Position numbers and translations under genes: made by a program | In this document: positions 1-11,299 of the stretch, piece after piece | Layout: each line of letters starts with the position of its first letter | Position numbering within the stretch: position 1 is the first letter of the stretch | Assembly: GCF_036711975.1 (NCBI RefSeq) | Contig: NC_091970.1 | Coordinates: 1,557,501 to 1,621,500 of the forward strand | From: Onthophagus taurus | Lineage: Eukaryota > Arthropoda > Insecta > Coleoptera > Scarabaeidae | Length of the DNA stretch: 64,000 bases | Direction of reading: 5' to 3' | Notes under the pieces: model-generated | The model's input: only the letters and a program-made list of their open reading frames with translations | What the model was told of the DNA's origin: nothing | Database searches by the model: none

Positions 1-3000
1 TATCATTGGCACGAAGTGTTAAAAGAAAAATTTTCTATGAAATTCGAGGATATTTTAAAAAGTTTAAAATGGCCCTTTGTCAACACCAATTTCAGTCTAC
101 AAACGCCATCTCCTACAGTTATACAAAAATTGCAAATTATTGCTGAGTATTTACTTCAAATTGAACTTCCTGAAGAATCGGCTAATCCCATTATAACCTC
201 AGCTTTGTTATCTAATTTTCCTCCATTATCTTTGCCTGTATATTATTTGGTTAGTCCACTTCGTAAAAGGTTTATATATCATTTTCATGGAACTAGACAA
301 ACTAATCGTGTTGATAAACCAGAATGGTAAGTAATAAAGTTGTTCTCTAAAGATGTTTTTTGTGTAATTACCTCAGCATTAGTCTAAAAGATGTCGTAAC
401 AATGAAATAATATAGCTTTAAAGTTGTCAAACTGTATAAATAACAGATTAAACTTTTCTAAACTGAGATAAATATAAAATAAGAAGCTAAAAACTGTTAG
501 CACTGCATTACAGAAATCTGTAATGTTCTTCTACTGTTGATTTGTTATCCAAAAATGAATTTATCACCTCATTACCTCTAAACCTAACTTATATGTACAT
601 CTTGTAAATAAACTATATCAGTAATACAATGGACTAAAGGTATGATTTGATAGAGGTGCTAAAATATATGTACAGGATGGCCCAAGTTAGACACTTTTAA
701 AACAAAACAAAACTTCAATTGTACAATGTTACAACTGTATAATATTTTCTATACTGATTTAGTATAGAAAATGTTGTGGTAATAAGAAAAAAGTTATGAC
801 AAAGTTTTGAAAAACACCTGTATCTCTGAAACCGTAAGAGATATCGATATGCGGTTTTCGCCATTAAATTTGTTATAAAAATCGAGCCTCACGCACTGAT
901 ATCATTTTTCCTCTATCTCTGATAGAAAGAGGAGTTTCTCTTTAAAAGTGTCCAACTTATTACGTTTTACGATACAGGGTGTTTTTGTAAGTCGTGTAGT
1001 AAAAAGAAAATACGGAAAAGTGACTCTATTATATGATAACTAACTTCAGGTTTAAAAGGCCAACCTCAATTTTGACATAATTGTAATCTTCATTAAAAAT
1101 CCTTTAAAATGAATACAAACACGACATATTTATCTTCAATATTAATGAAGTTATGGTCAACTTCCGGTTAAGAATGTCAATGTCAATTTTGATATATTTG
1201 TAATCGTCGTGAAAAATCCTTTCAAATGAGTCCAAACATGATACGTTTAATACCAATATTACTCGAGGTATAAGCAACTTCCGGTTTGAAATGTCAATGT
1301 CATTTTGACATATTCATAATTTTTATAAAATGTCTTAATATTTGCCACAAAACAAAAATTTTATTAAAAAAAAAATCGAAAATTAAGGTTGGTATTAATA
1401 TTTAAAAATTAAATTGCTATCTTCGTTGTTGCTAACTTCGGGGTTAATGTTTTTTATTTTAACTTTTTTGTTTTTTGAGATAAGTGCGTCATGTTTGGAC
1501 TCATTTTAAAGGGTTTTTAATAAAAAATACATCATGAAAGGACACCATGAAGTTGTACATTTGTCTAACTAACTTCAGGTTTAAAATGTCAACCTCAGTT
1601 TTGACATATTTGTAATCTTCATTAAAAATCCTTTAAAATAAGTACAAACACGACATATTTATCTTCAATATTAATGAAGTTATGGTCAACTTCCGGTTAA
1701 GAATGTCAACGTCAATTTTGACATATTTGTAATGGTTGTGAAAAATCCTTTGAAATGAGTCCAAACATGATACGTTTAATTCCAATATTACTCGAGATAT
1801 AAGCAACTTCCGGTTTGAAATGCCAATGTCATTTTGATATATTCTTAATTTTTATAAAGTGGCTTAATATTTGGTACAAAAGTAAAAATATAATAGAAAA
1901 AAATTAAAAATTAAGGTTGGTATTAATATTTAAAAATTAAATTGCTATCTTCATTGTTGCTAACTTCGGGTTTAATGTTTTTTATTCTAATTTCTTTGTT
2001 TTTTTAGATAAATGCGTCATCTTTGGACTCATTTTAAAGGTTTTTTAATAAAAAAATACATCATTAAAGAACACCATGAAGTTGTCCATTTGTCTATTAT
2101 ATGATAACTAACTTCAGGTTTAAAAATGTCAACCTCAATTTTGACATATTTGTAATCTTCATTAAAAATCTTTTAAAATGAGTACAAACACGACATATTT
2201 ATCTTCAATACTAATGAAGTTATGGTCAACTTCCGGTTAAGAATGTCAACGTCAATTTTAACATATTTGTAATCGTCGTGAAAAATTCTTTGAAATGAGT
2301 CCAAACATGATACATTTAATACCAATATTAATCGAGGTATAAGCAACTTCCGGTTTGAAATGTCAATGTCATTTTGACTTATTCTTAATTTTTATAAAAT
2401 GTCTTAATATTTGTCACAAAACAAAAATTTTATTAAAAAAAAATCAAAAATTAAGGTTGGTATTAATATCGTTGTTGCTAACTCATTTTAAAGGGTTTTT
2501 AATAAAAAATACATCATGAAAGGACACCATGAAGTTGTACATTTGTCTAACTAACTTCAGGTTAAAATGTCAACCTCAGTTTTGACATATTTGTAATCTT
2601 CATTAAAAATCCTTTAAAATAAGTACAAACACGACATATTTATCTTCAATACTAATGAAGTTATGGTCAACTTCCGGTTAAGAATGTCAACGTCAAATTT
2701 TGACATATTTGTAATCGTCGTGGAATATCCTTTGAAATGAGTCCAAACATGATACGTTTAATACCAATATTAATCGAGGTATAAGCAACTTCCGGTTTGA
2801 AATGTCAATGTCATTTTGACATATTCTTAATATTTGTCACAAAACAAAAATTTTATTAAAAAAAAATCAAAAATTAAGGTTGGTATTAATATTTAAAAAT
2901 TAAATTGCTATCTTCGTTGTTGCTAACTTCGGGTTTAATGTTTTTTATTCTAACTTTTTTGCTTTTTGAGATAAGTGCGTCATGTTTGGACTCATTTTAA

Positions 3001-6000
3001 AGGGTTTTTAATAAAAAATACATCATGAAAGGACACCATGAAGTTGTACATTTGTCTAACTAACTTCAGGTTTAAAATGTCAACCTCAGTTTTGACATAT
3101 TTGTAATCTTCATTAAAAATCCTTTAAAATAAGTACAAACACGACATATTTATCTTCAATATTAATGAAGTTATGGTCAACTTCCGGTTAAGAATGTCAA
3201 CGTCAATTTTGACATATTTGTAATCGTCGTGGAAAATCCTTTGAAATGAGTCCAAACATGATACGTTTAATACCAATATTACTCGAGGTATAAGCAACTT
3301 CCGGTTTGAAATGTCAATGTCATTTTGACATATTCTTAATTTTTATAAAATGTCTTAATATTTGCCACAAAACAAAAATTTTATTAAAAAAAAAATCAAA
3401 AATTAAGGTTGGTATTAATATTTAAAAATTAAATTGCTATCTTCATTGTTGCTAACTTCGGGTTTAATGTTTTTTATTCTAACTTTTTTGCTTTTTGAGA
3501 TAAGTGCGTCATGTTTGGACTCATTTTAAAGGGTTTTTAATAAAAAATACATCATGAAAGGACACCATGAAGTTGTACATTTGTCTAACTAACTTCAGGT
3601 TTAAAATGTCAACCTCAGTTTTGACATATTTGTAATCTTCATTAAAAATCCTTTAAAATGAGTACAAACACGACATATTTATCTTCAATACTAATGAAGT
3701 TATGGTCAACTTCCGGTTAAGAATGTCAACGTCAATTTTGACATATTTGTAATCGTCGTGAAAAATCCTTTGAAATGAATCCAAACATGATACGTTTAAT
3801 ACCGATATTAATCGAGGTATAAGCAACTTCCGGTTTGAAATGTCAATGTCATTTTGATATATTCATAATTTTTATAAAATGTCTTAATATTTGCCACAAA
3901 ATAAAAATTTTATTAAAAAAAATCAAAAATTAAGGTTGGTATTAATATTTAAAAATTAAATTGCTATCTTCGTTGTTGCTAACTTCGGGTTTAATGTTTT
4001 TTATTCTAACTTTTTTGTTTTTTGAGATAAGTGCGTCATGTTTGGACTCATTTTAAAGGGTTTTTAATAAAAAATACATTATGAAAGGACACCATGAAGT
4101 TATACATTTGTCTATTATACGATAACTAACTTCAGGTTTAAAATGTCAACCTCAGTTTTGACATATTTATAATCTTAATTAAAAATCCTTTAAAATAAGT
4201 ACAAACACGACATATTTATCTTCAATACTAATGAAGTTATGGTCAACTTCCGGTTAAGAATGTCAACGTCAATTTTGACATATTTGTAATCGTCGTGAAA
4301 AATCCTTTGAAATGAGTCCAAACATGATACGTTTAATACCAATATTACTCGAGGTATAAGCAACTTCCGGTTTGAAATGTCAATGTCATTTTGACATATT
4401 CTTAATTTTTATAAAATGTCTTAATATTTGCCACAAAACAAAAATTTTATTTAAAAAAATCAAAAATTAAGGTTGGTATTAATATCGTTGTTGCTAAGTT
4501 CGGGTTTAATGAAGGTTTTTTAATGAAGTTGACAAATATGGCAAAATTAAAAGTTGAAAGTTCGAACTTTTTGGTTTTTTGAGATTAATGCGTTATTTTA
4601 TGAAGATTACTAATCGGCTTTAACATTAAAACTAGAACTAGAAACATTCGGGTAAATAAATAAATAAATTAATTAGTTAAGTATACAAAAATCTTAATAT
4701 GACAGAATTTTAAGTTTGACATTGACAGTATTGGAATATTACGATTTTAGTGATTTTGTAAATTAGGTAAAGTGACATTAAAAAAATAATTTGACAGTCA
4801 CAAATGTCAGGTAAGGTTAAAACGTTTTCTTTTTAAGTTTTTTCCAAATTTTAAACTCGCTACTTTTTAGTTCTAGATTTTTTTTTGTTGTTATTTAATG
4901 CCAGGTTATTATATATTTTTATCGAACTAACTCTAGACTTGGAACTAGGAGCATTCAGGTTTAGCCGTATGTCTTTAATGTCTAGAACTAACATTACTTA
5001 GTCTAGTGTCAGTTCTGTCAGTGTTAGTTTTAATTTTAATTGTTGTTCAACGCTAGATTGTTGTTATTTTTATTGAACTAAAAGTAGAAGAAACGTAGAA
5101 GTTGAATTAAGGTGTCAGTTTGAAAAGTAAAACTAGAACTAACACTAGAACTAGAAAGACCTTTCTAGTTTTAGGTCTAGTGTTAGTTCTAGTTTTAGTG
5201 CAATAAAAATATGAAACATTGCTCGTATAGCTTTGTCTCTAAAGAGTTCATAGCTTAGAGCTTAACATTATAATACAGAATCGGCAAAAACTTGGAACAA
5301 CACTACATCATGTGCCAAATTCCAACAAAACCTTCTTACTAAAGCCTAGAAGAAGTTGGTGATCAAACAACCACTCCACACTATTAGCTAAAACTTCCAA
5401 TATCTTTCTGAAGCATGCCAGAAATGATATATGACAAAGATGTACTCATTTCTACTTGCATACAACATTATGTGAATTTCTTTTTAGGTATTTTACCCAA
5501 ATTTTATCATGGATAAGGGATCACGTTGATTTTATCGAAAAATATATTCAACCAATTGTAGACAAATTAGGATTACATCATGTAGATGCAAAAGTAATTA
5601 ACCACGATTAAAACAAATCAAAAAATTAAATAATTATCGTTTTAGTTAGAATTTATGAGAGGTTTGGTTCAATTATCCGTTGAAAAGTTACATTCCGATT
5701 TACCAAACTTACAATTCGACGATTTCGTTTTTTCCCACTCAATCGATGAAGCTTTAGGTTTCGAAAAAGAGTTGCGAGAAGCTTACAATTACCCACCAAC
5801 CCAATCGAGCATTTTAGCCGTTTTAACCCAACCTCACGTCTTCGTTAAGTGGAAAAACATGGAAAAAAAATACGCGACGGAAAAAATGGATTTAATGTTA
5901 TCTCCGAATTCGGCCTTTCAAAACATCATTTCCATCGAAACGGATGAGCATAAAATAAATCAATGTGCCGATACTTTCGTAACTTTATTACAAACAATTA

Positions 6001-6957
6001 CGGAAAGATACGAATTGTTACAACAACCTGGACATCGATTGCAATTTCTTGAATTACAGTTAGAATTGTTGGATGATTTTCGAGTTCGATTATGTCAATT
6101 GACGAATGCGGAAACGGGAAATTCCGTTTCAGACTTGAAAAGTCCGATGATTGCGAATACTTTGTATTATATTGAGAATGTTTTGATCGATTGGAGCAAC
6201 ACTTTACACTTTTTAAGTTTGTATTATTATAAAAGTCAAAAAACTGAAGATTTCGATGATTTTGAAATTGAAATGGAAACTATTTTTACGCCCATTCTCT
6301 CTTTATACCGCCACAAAAGATTCGAAATTCTCTCCAAGTTAGGAGAAATTGTTTTAGGTGAAGTTAAAACAAGAAGTAGAGAATATCAGCACGAAATATG
6401 GTCGAGGATGAATCGAAAACATAAAGATATATTATCTTTAACTCCTTCGGCTTGTCCAATGTTTGAAGTTTTAGGAACGCGATTACACCAATTGCAAAAC
6501 GCTCTTTCGCCGAAGTTATTTAAATTCGTTTGGCATTTAATTGCGAAACAATTAGATGAGTATTTATACGAGAATTTAGTGGTGGATACTCGTTTTAATA
6601 AAGGAGGAGCTTTACAATTACAACATGACGTAACGCGGAATTTATTTCCGTTATTTTCACAGTTTTGTGAAAAACCAGATAATTTTTTTCCATTGTAAGT
6701 AATTTAATTAATCATTTTTAAATTAAAAAAAATTATTTTTTAGGTTAAATGATACGTGCGTTTTATTAAATTTAGCAAATGGGAGCGCTTTACATCTCAT
6801 AGAAAATTTAGTCAGCTTAGAAGGGGCTACGGGAATTGAAGATCAGAGGGGGGCTGCTTTAAAAGATGTTGGAGTTATTAGTTTTACTCCATCGATGGCT
6901 TTGCAAATTTTAAATCAACGAGCGGATATTGCCGTTGATAGATTGGCGATTGATTAA
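1..6957 (+). CDS. Rint1: RINT1 homologue (RAD50-interacting protein 1), 3' part
   Basis: Exons read as 1-326 (continuing off the window), 5488-5593, 5646-6694 and 6744-6957, all with GT/AG borders and matching phases, giving 564 C-terminal residues before TAA at 6955-6957. RINT1 is a Dsl1/NRZ tethering-complex subunit (with ZW10 and NAG) that acts in Golgi-to-ER vesicle tethering and has a checkpoint role in mammals. The family signature is visible: PVYYLVSPLRKRFIYHF, then HGTRQTNRVDKPEW split by the first intron, and later MRGLVQLSVEKLHSD. The coding sequence is open from base 1, so the N-terminal ~230 residues of a ~790-residue protein lie upstream. An AATAAA lies at 6962-6967, just after the stop. 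The 5.2-kb intron is filled by a satellite, whereas the other two introns are about 50 bases. Confidence 0.93.
1037..4510. repeat. ~530-bp tandem array in RINT1 intron
   Basis: The anchor TAACTAACTTCAGG recurs near 1037, 1566, 2106, 2548, 3056, 3587 and 4123, so units are 508-540 bases with one shortened copy (442). Each unit contains three related ~120-base subrepeats that begin AACTTCAGG or AACTTCCGG and carry an inverted pair TGTCAA / TTGACA around a short loop. The unit's tail holds an inverted copy of the subrepeat words (CTCATTTTAAAGG against CCTTTAAAATGAG), so a foldback-like element may have been tandemly amplified. Confidence 0.93.
5130..5196. repeat. Hairpin made of ACTAGAACT words
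   Basis: The left arm at 5130-5158 and right arm at 5161-5196 are near-perfect reverse complements built from the words ACTAGAACT and AACACTAGA. Similar single words are scattered at 4629-5000. It would fold into a long stem with almost no loop. Its relation to a named element was not determined. Confidence 0.75.
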
Positions 6958-6961
6958 GATT

Positions 6962-6967
6962 AATAAA
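6962..6967 (+). terminator. Polyadenylation signal AATAAA of RINT1
   Basis: Canonical hexamer five bases after the stop codon, within a run of overlapping AATAAA words. Use of this site is inferred. Confidence 0.55.
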
Positions 6968-7186
6968 TAAATAAAATTAATTTAGTTTGATTTAATGACG
7001 TAACCTCAATTTTATATTTGGCTAACTTCACATGGAAACAAATATCTCTGAACATCATTGTCCAGAATGAAGCGTTTGTAATAACTGAAAAGTCTAAGTT
7101 CTGCGGCCTTGAGCGTTAAGGAGGATTTTCGCTATAATGAGTTGACTGAAAAGTCAATATTTCGGCCTTATTAGACACTGAACTAT

Positions 7187-7336
7187 GCTGATAGCAGACA
7201 CCTAATTCCTGTGTCAGCCCTGATAAGTGCACCCAGTTCAGAATTTATTCGTTCTTGAGCGACATTAATAGAATTTATGTGAAAACTATAGACTAACTGA
7301 GTGTCGTCAGCGTACTTATAAGCTCAGCAGTGCTGG
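7187..7336 (-). pseudogene. Non-LTR reverse transcriptase fragment (YADD box)
   Basis: On the minus strand, one frame reads AYKYADDTQLVYSF followed by a helix with NVAQERINSELGAL, the catalytic YxDD box and following helix of a non-LTR retrotransposon reverse transcriptase. Stops and frame loss follow within about 40 codons. It ends at the left border of the palindromic element that starts at 7347, which probably truncated it or inserted into it. Confidence 0.7.
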
Positions 7337-8056
7337 AGCGTATGTACAGGTGTCCCACGATGAACTGCGTCGATCGATATAGGAGAAACTATGGGTAGTA
7401 TCTTTCTGAAAATTTGTAGGCGCACTTAAGTCGATATGCCCAACTCACCTAAAATATTTTCAAGACTGTCGCACTTCCGGTTATACCGGAAGTAGACAAC
7501 AACTTCGTTATTTTAAATGGAACCACCTATATATTATTACATATTTAGATTCTACATCCGATTTTAATTAACTTTTACTTAAACATCTTATATAAAATTC
7601 TTACCCGTTTCTGAAATATTTACAAATTTATGTAAAAAAATTACCTATGCAGGCTTGTATGTTATGTGTATTTCTGCTAACACTGTTAAGTATTTGTTAT
7701 ATCTGATGAAAGGAATTTGAAGAAGAGACTATAGCTTAACTTTTGGTAGCTCATATCTTGTCCTACTACATACAGGGTGTTCAAAAAAAGCTGCCAAATA
7801 TTTATATAAGAAAAAGCGAAAAACTCAAAAAAATTAAATGGAAACCATATATTTTTTTAATTGTATCTGAATCTACATTAAAAATAAAGGTAACTTTATG
7901 TAAGGTTCCCTATATCTAACTATCGCCGTTTCTTTGTAATTTTCGTTTTAAATAGTTTAAGATTATTCAAAACAATTTTGTGTCAAAGACGGCCATGACT
8001 ACCGAGAAACAAATGAAGGTAACACAAATGTCATTATATCATTTATAAAATTCACT

Positions 8057-8222
8057 ATGCCCGCACGTTTAAATTATACTAATGAAGATTATCTAAATCT
8101 ATTTATTATTTATGGAGAATGTAACAAAGTTTTAACAAGAACATGCGATACATTTGCTGCTCGATATCCGCGAAAACGGAAACCATCCCCGAATACCTTA
8201 AAACAAATAATTCATAACTTCA
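8057..8222 (+). pseudogene. Inverted duplicate of transposase 5' end inside the left TIR
   Basis: Reads MPARLNYTNEDYLNLF and on to about 55 codons, nearly identical to the start of the minus-strand transposase at 9454. After base 8222 the similarity stops and the frame runs into unrelated sequence and a stop at 8264. It is part of the inverted repeat and has no catalytic domain. Confidence 0.85.
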
Positions 8223-8302
8223 ACATTTTAAACAATCTCCCGAGAAACAAATTATGTATTAAGTAATTTGTATTTAACGTACTAAGTATGAGAAAACTAA
8301 CT

Positions 8303-9454
8303 CTACTTTAATAAATGTTCAAAATTTTTCCCTTGAACTTCTAAACATTTTTCGCATCGCAAGATGACTTGTTGATGGGTAGCCTTTCTCAAAAAATCTG
8401 GATTTAAGTTATTGAACGCATTTCGCACTCTTTCCATACAATTTTCCTGAGTGGTCAATGTCGTGCTATAAACTTGATTTTTGATAGTACCCCATATAAA
8501 GTAATCTAAAACCGACAAATCAGGTGATATAGGTGGTCACAAGAAAGGTCCATTATTAGCAATCCATTGGCCATTAAATATATTTTCGAGGAAATTGCTA
8601 ACTAAATAGCCGTTGTGCGGAGGCGCTCCATCGTGTTGGTAAAAAATTTGTGTTAATTCAACCAGAGGTAAATTTTCTAAATAATTAGTATCAAAATTTC
8701 GTAAAATGTTTAAATATCTTTCGCCTAGAAAAAAATTAATTGCAGCAATTAAAATTAATTGTAAATTATTCGTTATACCAATTATTTCTTAATTATTTAC
8801 CATTTAGATTTTCCTCATAAAAATGTAACGCTACTACTCTATCGTTTCTTATAGCGCAGTAGACATTGAATTGCCAGCTTCCTTGAAAATTACTCGTCGT
8901 AAATTTGTGAGGATTAGAATCACTCCAATAATGCGAATTATGTCTATTAAACAAACCATTTTTGGTAAATTTTGCCTCGTCAGACCAAATAATATTGTCC
9001 AAAAATTGATTATTTCCATAGTGTTCAGTTAAAATAAATTCACTCTTCTTGCGAAGTCAGTATCTCTTAAATGTTGCACTATGGAAATTGAATACGGATG
9101 ATACTTATGTTTTTTCAAAATTCTGTGGATTGAGCTTTTGGAAAGTCCAGATTCTTTTGAAACTTGTCTGACAATGAGAGATATTGTCGGATATGCATTG
9201 AAATATCCTAAAACAGCGATTTCCACATTTTCATGATCTACAATAGGCTTCTTTTTGAGAACTTTTCCTTTTACGGAACCATGTGTCTTGAAGTTATAAA
9301 TTATTTGTTTCAAGGTATTCGGGGATGGTTTTCGTTTTTGCGGATATCGAGCAGCAAATGTATCGCATGTTCTTGTTAAAACTTTGTTACATTCTCCATA
9401 GATAATAAATAGATTTAGATAATCTTCATTAGTATAATTTAAACGTGCGGGCAT
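8303..9454 (-). pseudogene. mariner-like (DD41D) transposase, two lesions
   Basis: Starts MPARLNYTNEDYLNLF at 9454, an N-terminal helix-turn-helix of the type insect transposases carry (DUF4817-like). A frameshift near 9044 breaks the frame after DFARR; the next frame gives IIWSDEAKF (first catalytic Asp). A probable 76-base intron lies at 8725-8800 (AATG/GTAAAT to TTTCTAG/GCGAAAG). Then FYQHDGAPPH (second Asp), an in-frame TGA at 8537-8539 where a Trp is expected before PPISPDLSVLDYF (third Asp), and the end at 8303. I count 41 residues between the second and third Asp, which defines DD41D (rosa-like mariners). Two inactivating changes make it a pseudogene; both are minor, so the insertion is fairly young. 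Confidence 0.85.
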
Positions 9455-10164
9455 AGTGAATTTTATAAATGATATGACATTTGTGTTACCTTCATTTGTT
9501 TCTCGGTAGTCATGGCCGTCTTTGACACAAAATTGTTTTGAATAATCTTAAACTATTTAAAACGAAAATTACAAAGAAACGGCGATAGTTAGATATAGGG
9601 AACCTTACATAAAGTTACCTTTATTTTTAATGTAGATTCAGATACAATTAAAAAAATATATGGTTTCCATTTAATTTTTTTGAGTTTTTCGCTTTTTCTT
9701 ATATAAATATTTGGCAGCTTTTTTTGAACACCCTGTATGTAGTAGGACAACATATGAGCTACCAAAAGTTAAGCTATAGTCTCTTCTTCAAATTCCTTTC
9801 ATCAGATATAACAAATACTTAACAGTGTTAGCAGAAATACACATAACATACAAGCCTGCATAGGTAATTTTTTTACATAAATTTGTAAATATTTCAGAAA
9901 CGGGTAAGAATTTTATATAAGATGTTTAAGTAAAAGTTAATTAAAATCGGACGTAGAATCTAAATATGTAATAATATATAGGTGGTTCCATTTAAAATAA
10001 CGAAGTTGTTGTCTACTTCCGGTATAACCGGAAGTGCGACAATCTTGAAAATATTTTAGGTGAGTTGGGCATATCGACATAAGTGCACCTACAAATTTTC
10101 AGAAAGATACTACTCATAGTTTCTCCTATATCGATCGACGCAGTTCGTCGTGGGACATCCTGTA

Positions 10165-11296
10165 CAGGGTGTCCCGTTAAGCGTACGGAGCGGCTGTATC
10201 TCAACAACGGTAAGGCCTAGAGGTTTGGGAAAAAAATCTTTATAAGCAAAGTGGGCAAGAGAAATAGCTGGAAATTATTTTGAAGTTCGTAATTCGACCG
10301 CTAGGGGGCGTAACTGCCATTGAGAAACATAAAATTCCCGCTATCTCAGAAAGTTAGACGATGAGCTATAATTTTGACAACATCATTTAGTAGCTTGGAT
10401 AATACCGCATCGCTTTTGTTTTGCAATATTTTTCATATCTGTCATAATAAGGGAGGGGGAGGCCAATGCATTTTCAAATGTTTACATTTTAATATCTCCT
10501 GGACCATTCAACCGATTTGAATATTTTTGGTCTTGTTTGAAAGCTTTTCAACACGCCTCAAAAGTAGTTTTGAAGCAGTTCTAAGCTTGGATAAAGTGTG
10601 AAGGAAGGTTCTAGATAATAAAATTTTTGTTATCTCTTATTTGTTTCCTAAGGTAACTTGATCCGATTAAGATATACGAATTTTTTACATTTTCCTCTAT
10701 AACTCGAGAACGGGTGGCGATATCGAGATGCGGTTTTCACTAAAATTTAGCAAATTTTAAGGTGACTAAGGGTCTGTGAAGTAAATAGTATCGTTCCATT
10801 TAACTTTTCTTCAAAAATCACAAAAATATGTAATCGCTGCAGATAACGTCCTCTAGCTCATTTGTTTTAAAGCAGACGGTCTTACTGAAAATATCTTTAA
10901 AAAGAGCATAAAATGCTCTTTCAAACAACACCGAAAACATTCAAATCGGTTGAATGGTCTAGGAGATATTAAAATGTAAACATATGAAAACGTATTGGCC
11001 TCCCCCTCCCTTATTATGACAGATATGAGAAATATCGCAAAACAAAAGCGATGCGGTATTATCCAAGCTATTAAATGATGGTGTCAAAGTTATAGCTCAT
11101 CGTCTAACTTTCTGAGATAGCGGCAACTTTATGTTTCTCAATGGCAGTTACGCCCCCTAGCGGTCGAATTACGAACTTCAAAATAATTTCCAGCTATTTC
11201 TCTTGGTCACTTTGCTTATAAGGATTTTTTTCCCAAACCTCTTGGCCTTACCGTTCTAGAGATACAGCCGCTCCGTACGCTTAACGGGACACCCTG
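10165..11296. mobile_element. Non-autonomous long-TIR element (MITE-like)
   Basis: A 1132-base element begins CAGGGTGTCCCGTTAAGCG and ends with its reverse complement, with TA at 10163-10164 and 11297-11298. Inverted arms of ~385 bases (10165-10551 and about 10912-11296) flank a ~360-base middle without coding potential. The left TA is also the right TA of the palindromic element, so the two elements abut. Confidence 0.85.
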
Positions 11297-11299
11297 TAT

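Larger units (their letters stand above)
327..5487 (+). other. RINT1 intron, mostly repeats
   Basis: Noncoding stretch between exons. At 668-985 there is a relic with transposon-like ends (ACAGGATGGCCC on the left, ACAGGGTG on the right). Its inner part, with GATATCGATATGCGGTTTTC, resembles the middle of the element at 10165-11296. The ~530-bp tandem array follows at 1037-4510. From 4511 to 5487 the sequence is AT-rich with many copies of ACTAGAACT-type words. No open coding frame of note was seen. Confidence 0.75.
7773..9735 (-). mobile_element. mariner-like element, DD41D type, with long terminal inverted repeats
   Basis: A 1963-base element starts CAGGGTGTTC and ends GAACACCCTG, with TA duplicated at 7771-7772 and 9736-9737. 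Terminal inverted repeats run 7773-8222 and 9289-9735, about 448 bases each, far longer than usual for mariners, and reach into the transposase gene. The left arm therefore carries an inverted duplicate of the gene's 5' end (a 55-codon piece starting at 8057). A likely origin is copying of the right end onto the left. The transposase inside is damaged. Confidence 0.88.
7347..10162. mobile_element. Palindromic (foldback) element, interrupted by a mariner-like element
   Basis: The arms 7347-7770 and 9738-10162 are near-identical reverse complements. Ends are CAGGTGTCCC (left, one base short) and GGGACATCCTG (right), flanked by TA at 7345-7346 and 10163-10164. Without the inner insertion the element would be about 850 bases and almost fully palindromic, with CTACTACA TA TGTAGTAG at its centre. 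No coding sequence of its own was seen. TA flanks and CAGGRTGTCC ends suggest mobilisation by a Tc1/mariner-type transposase. Confidence 0.82.

Noticed and set aside
8057..8266. Independent small gene on the plus strand
   Set aside because: It is the mirror copy of the transposase start within the TIR.
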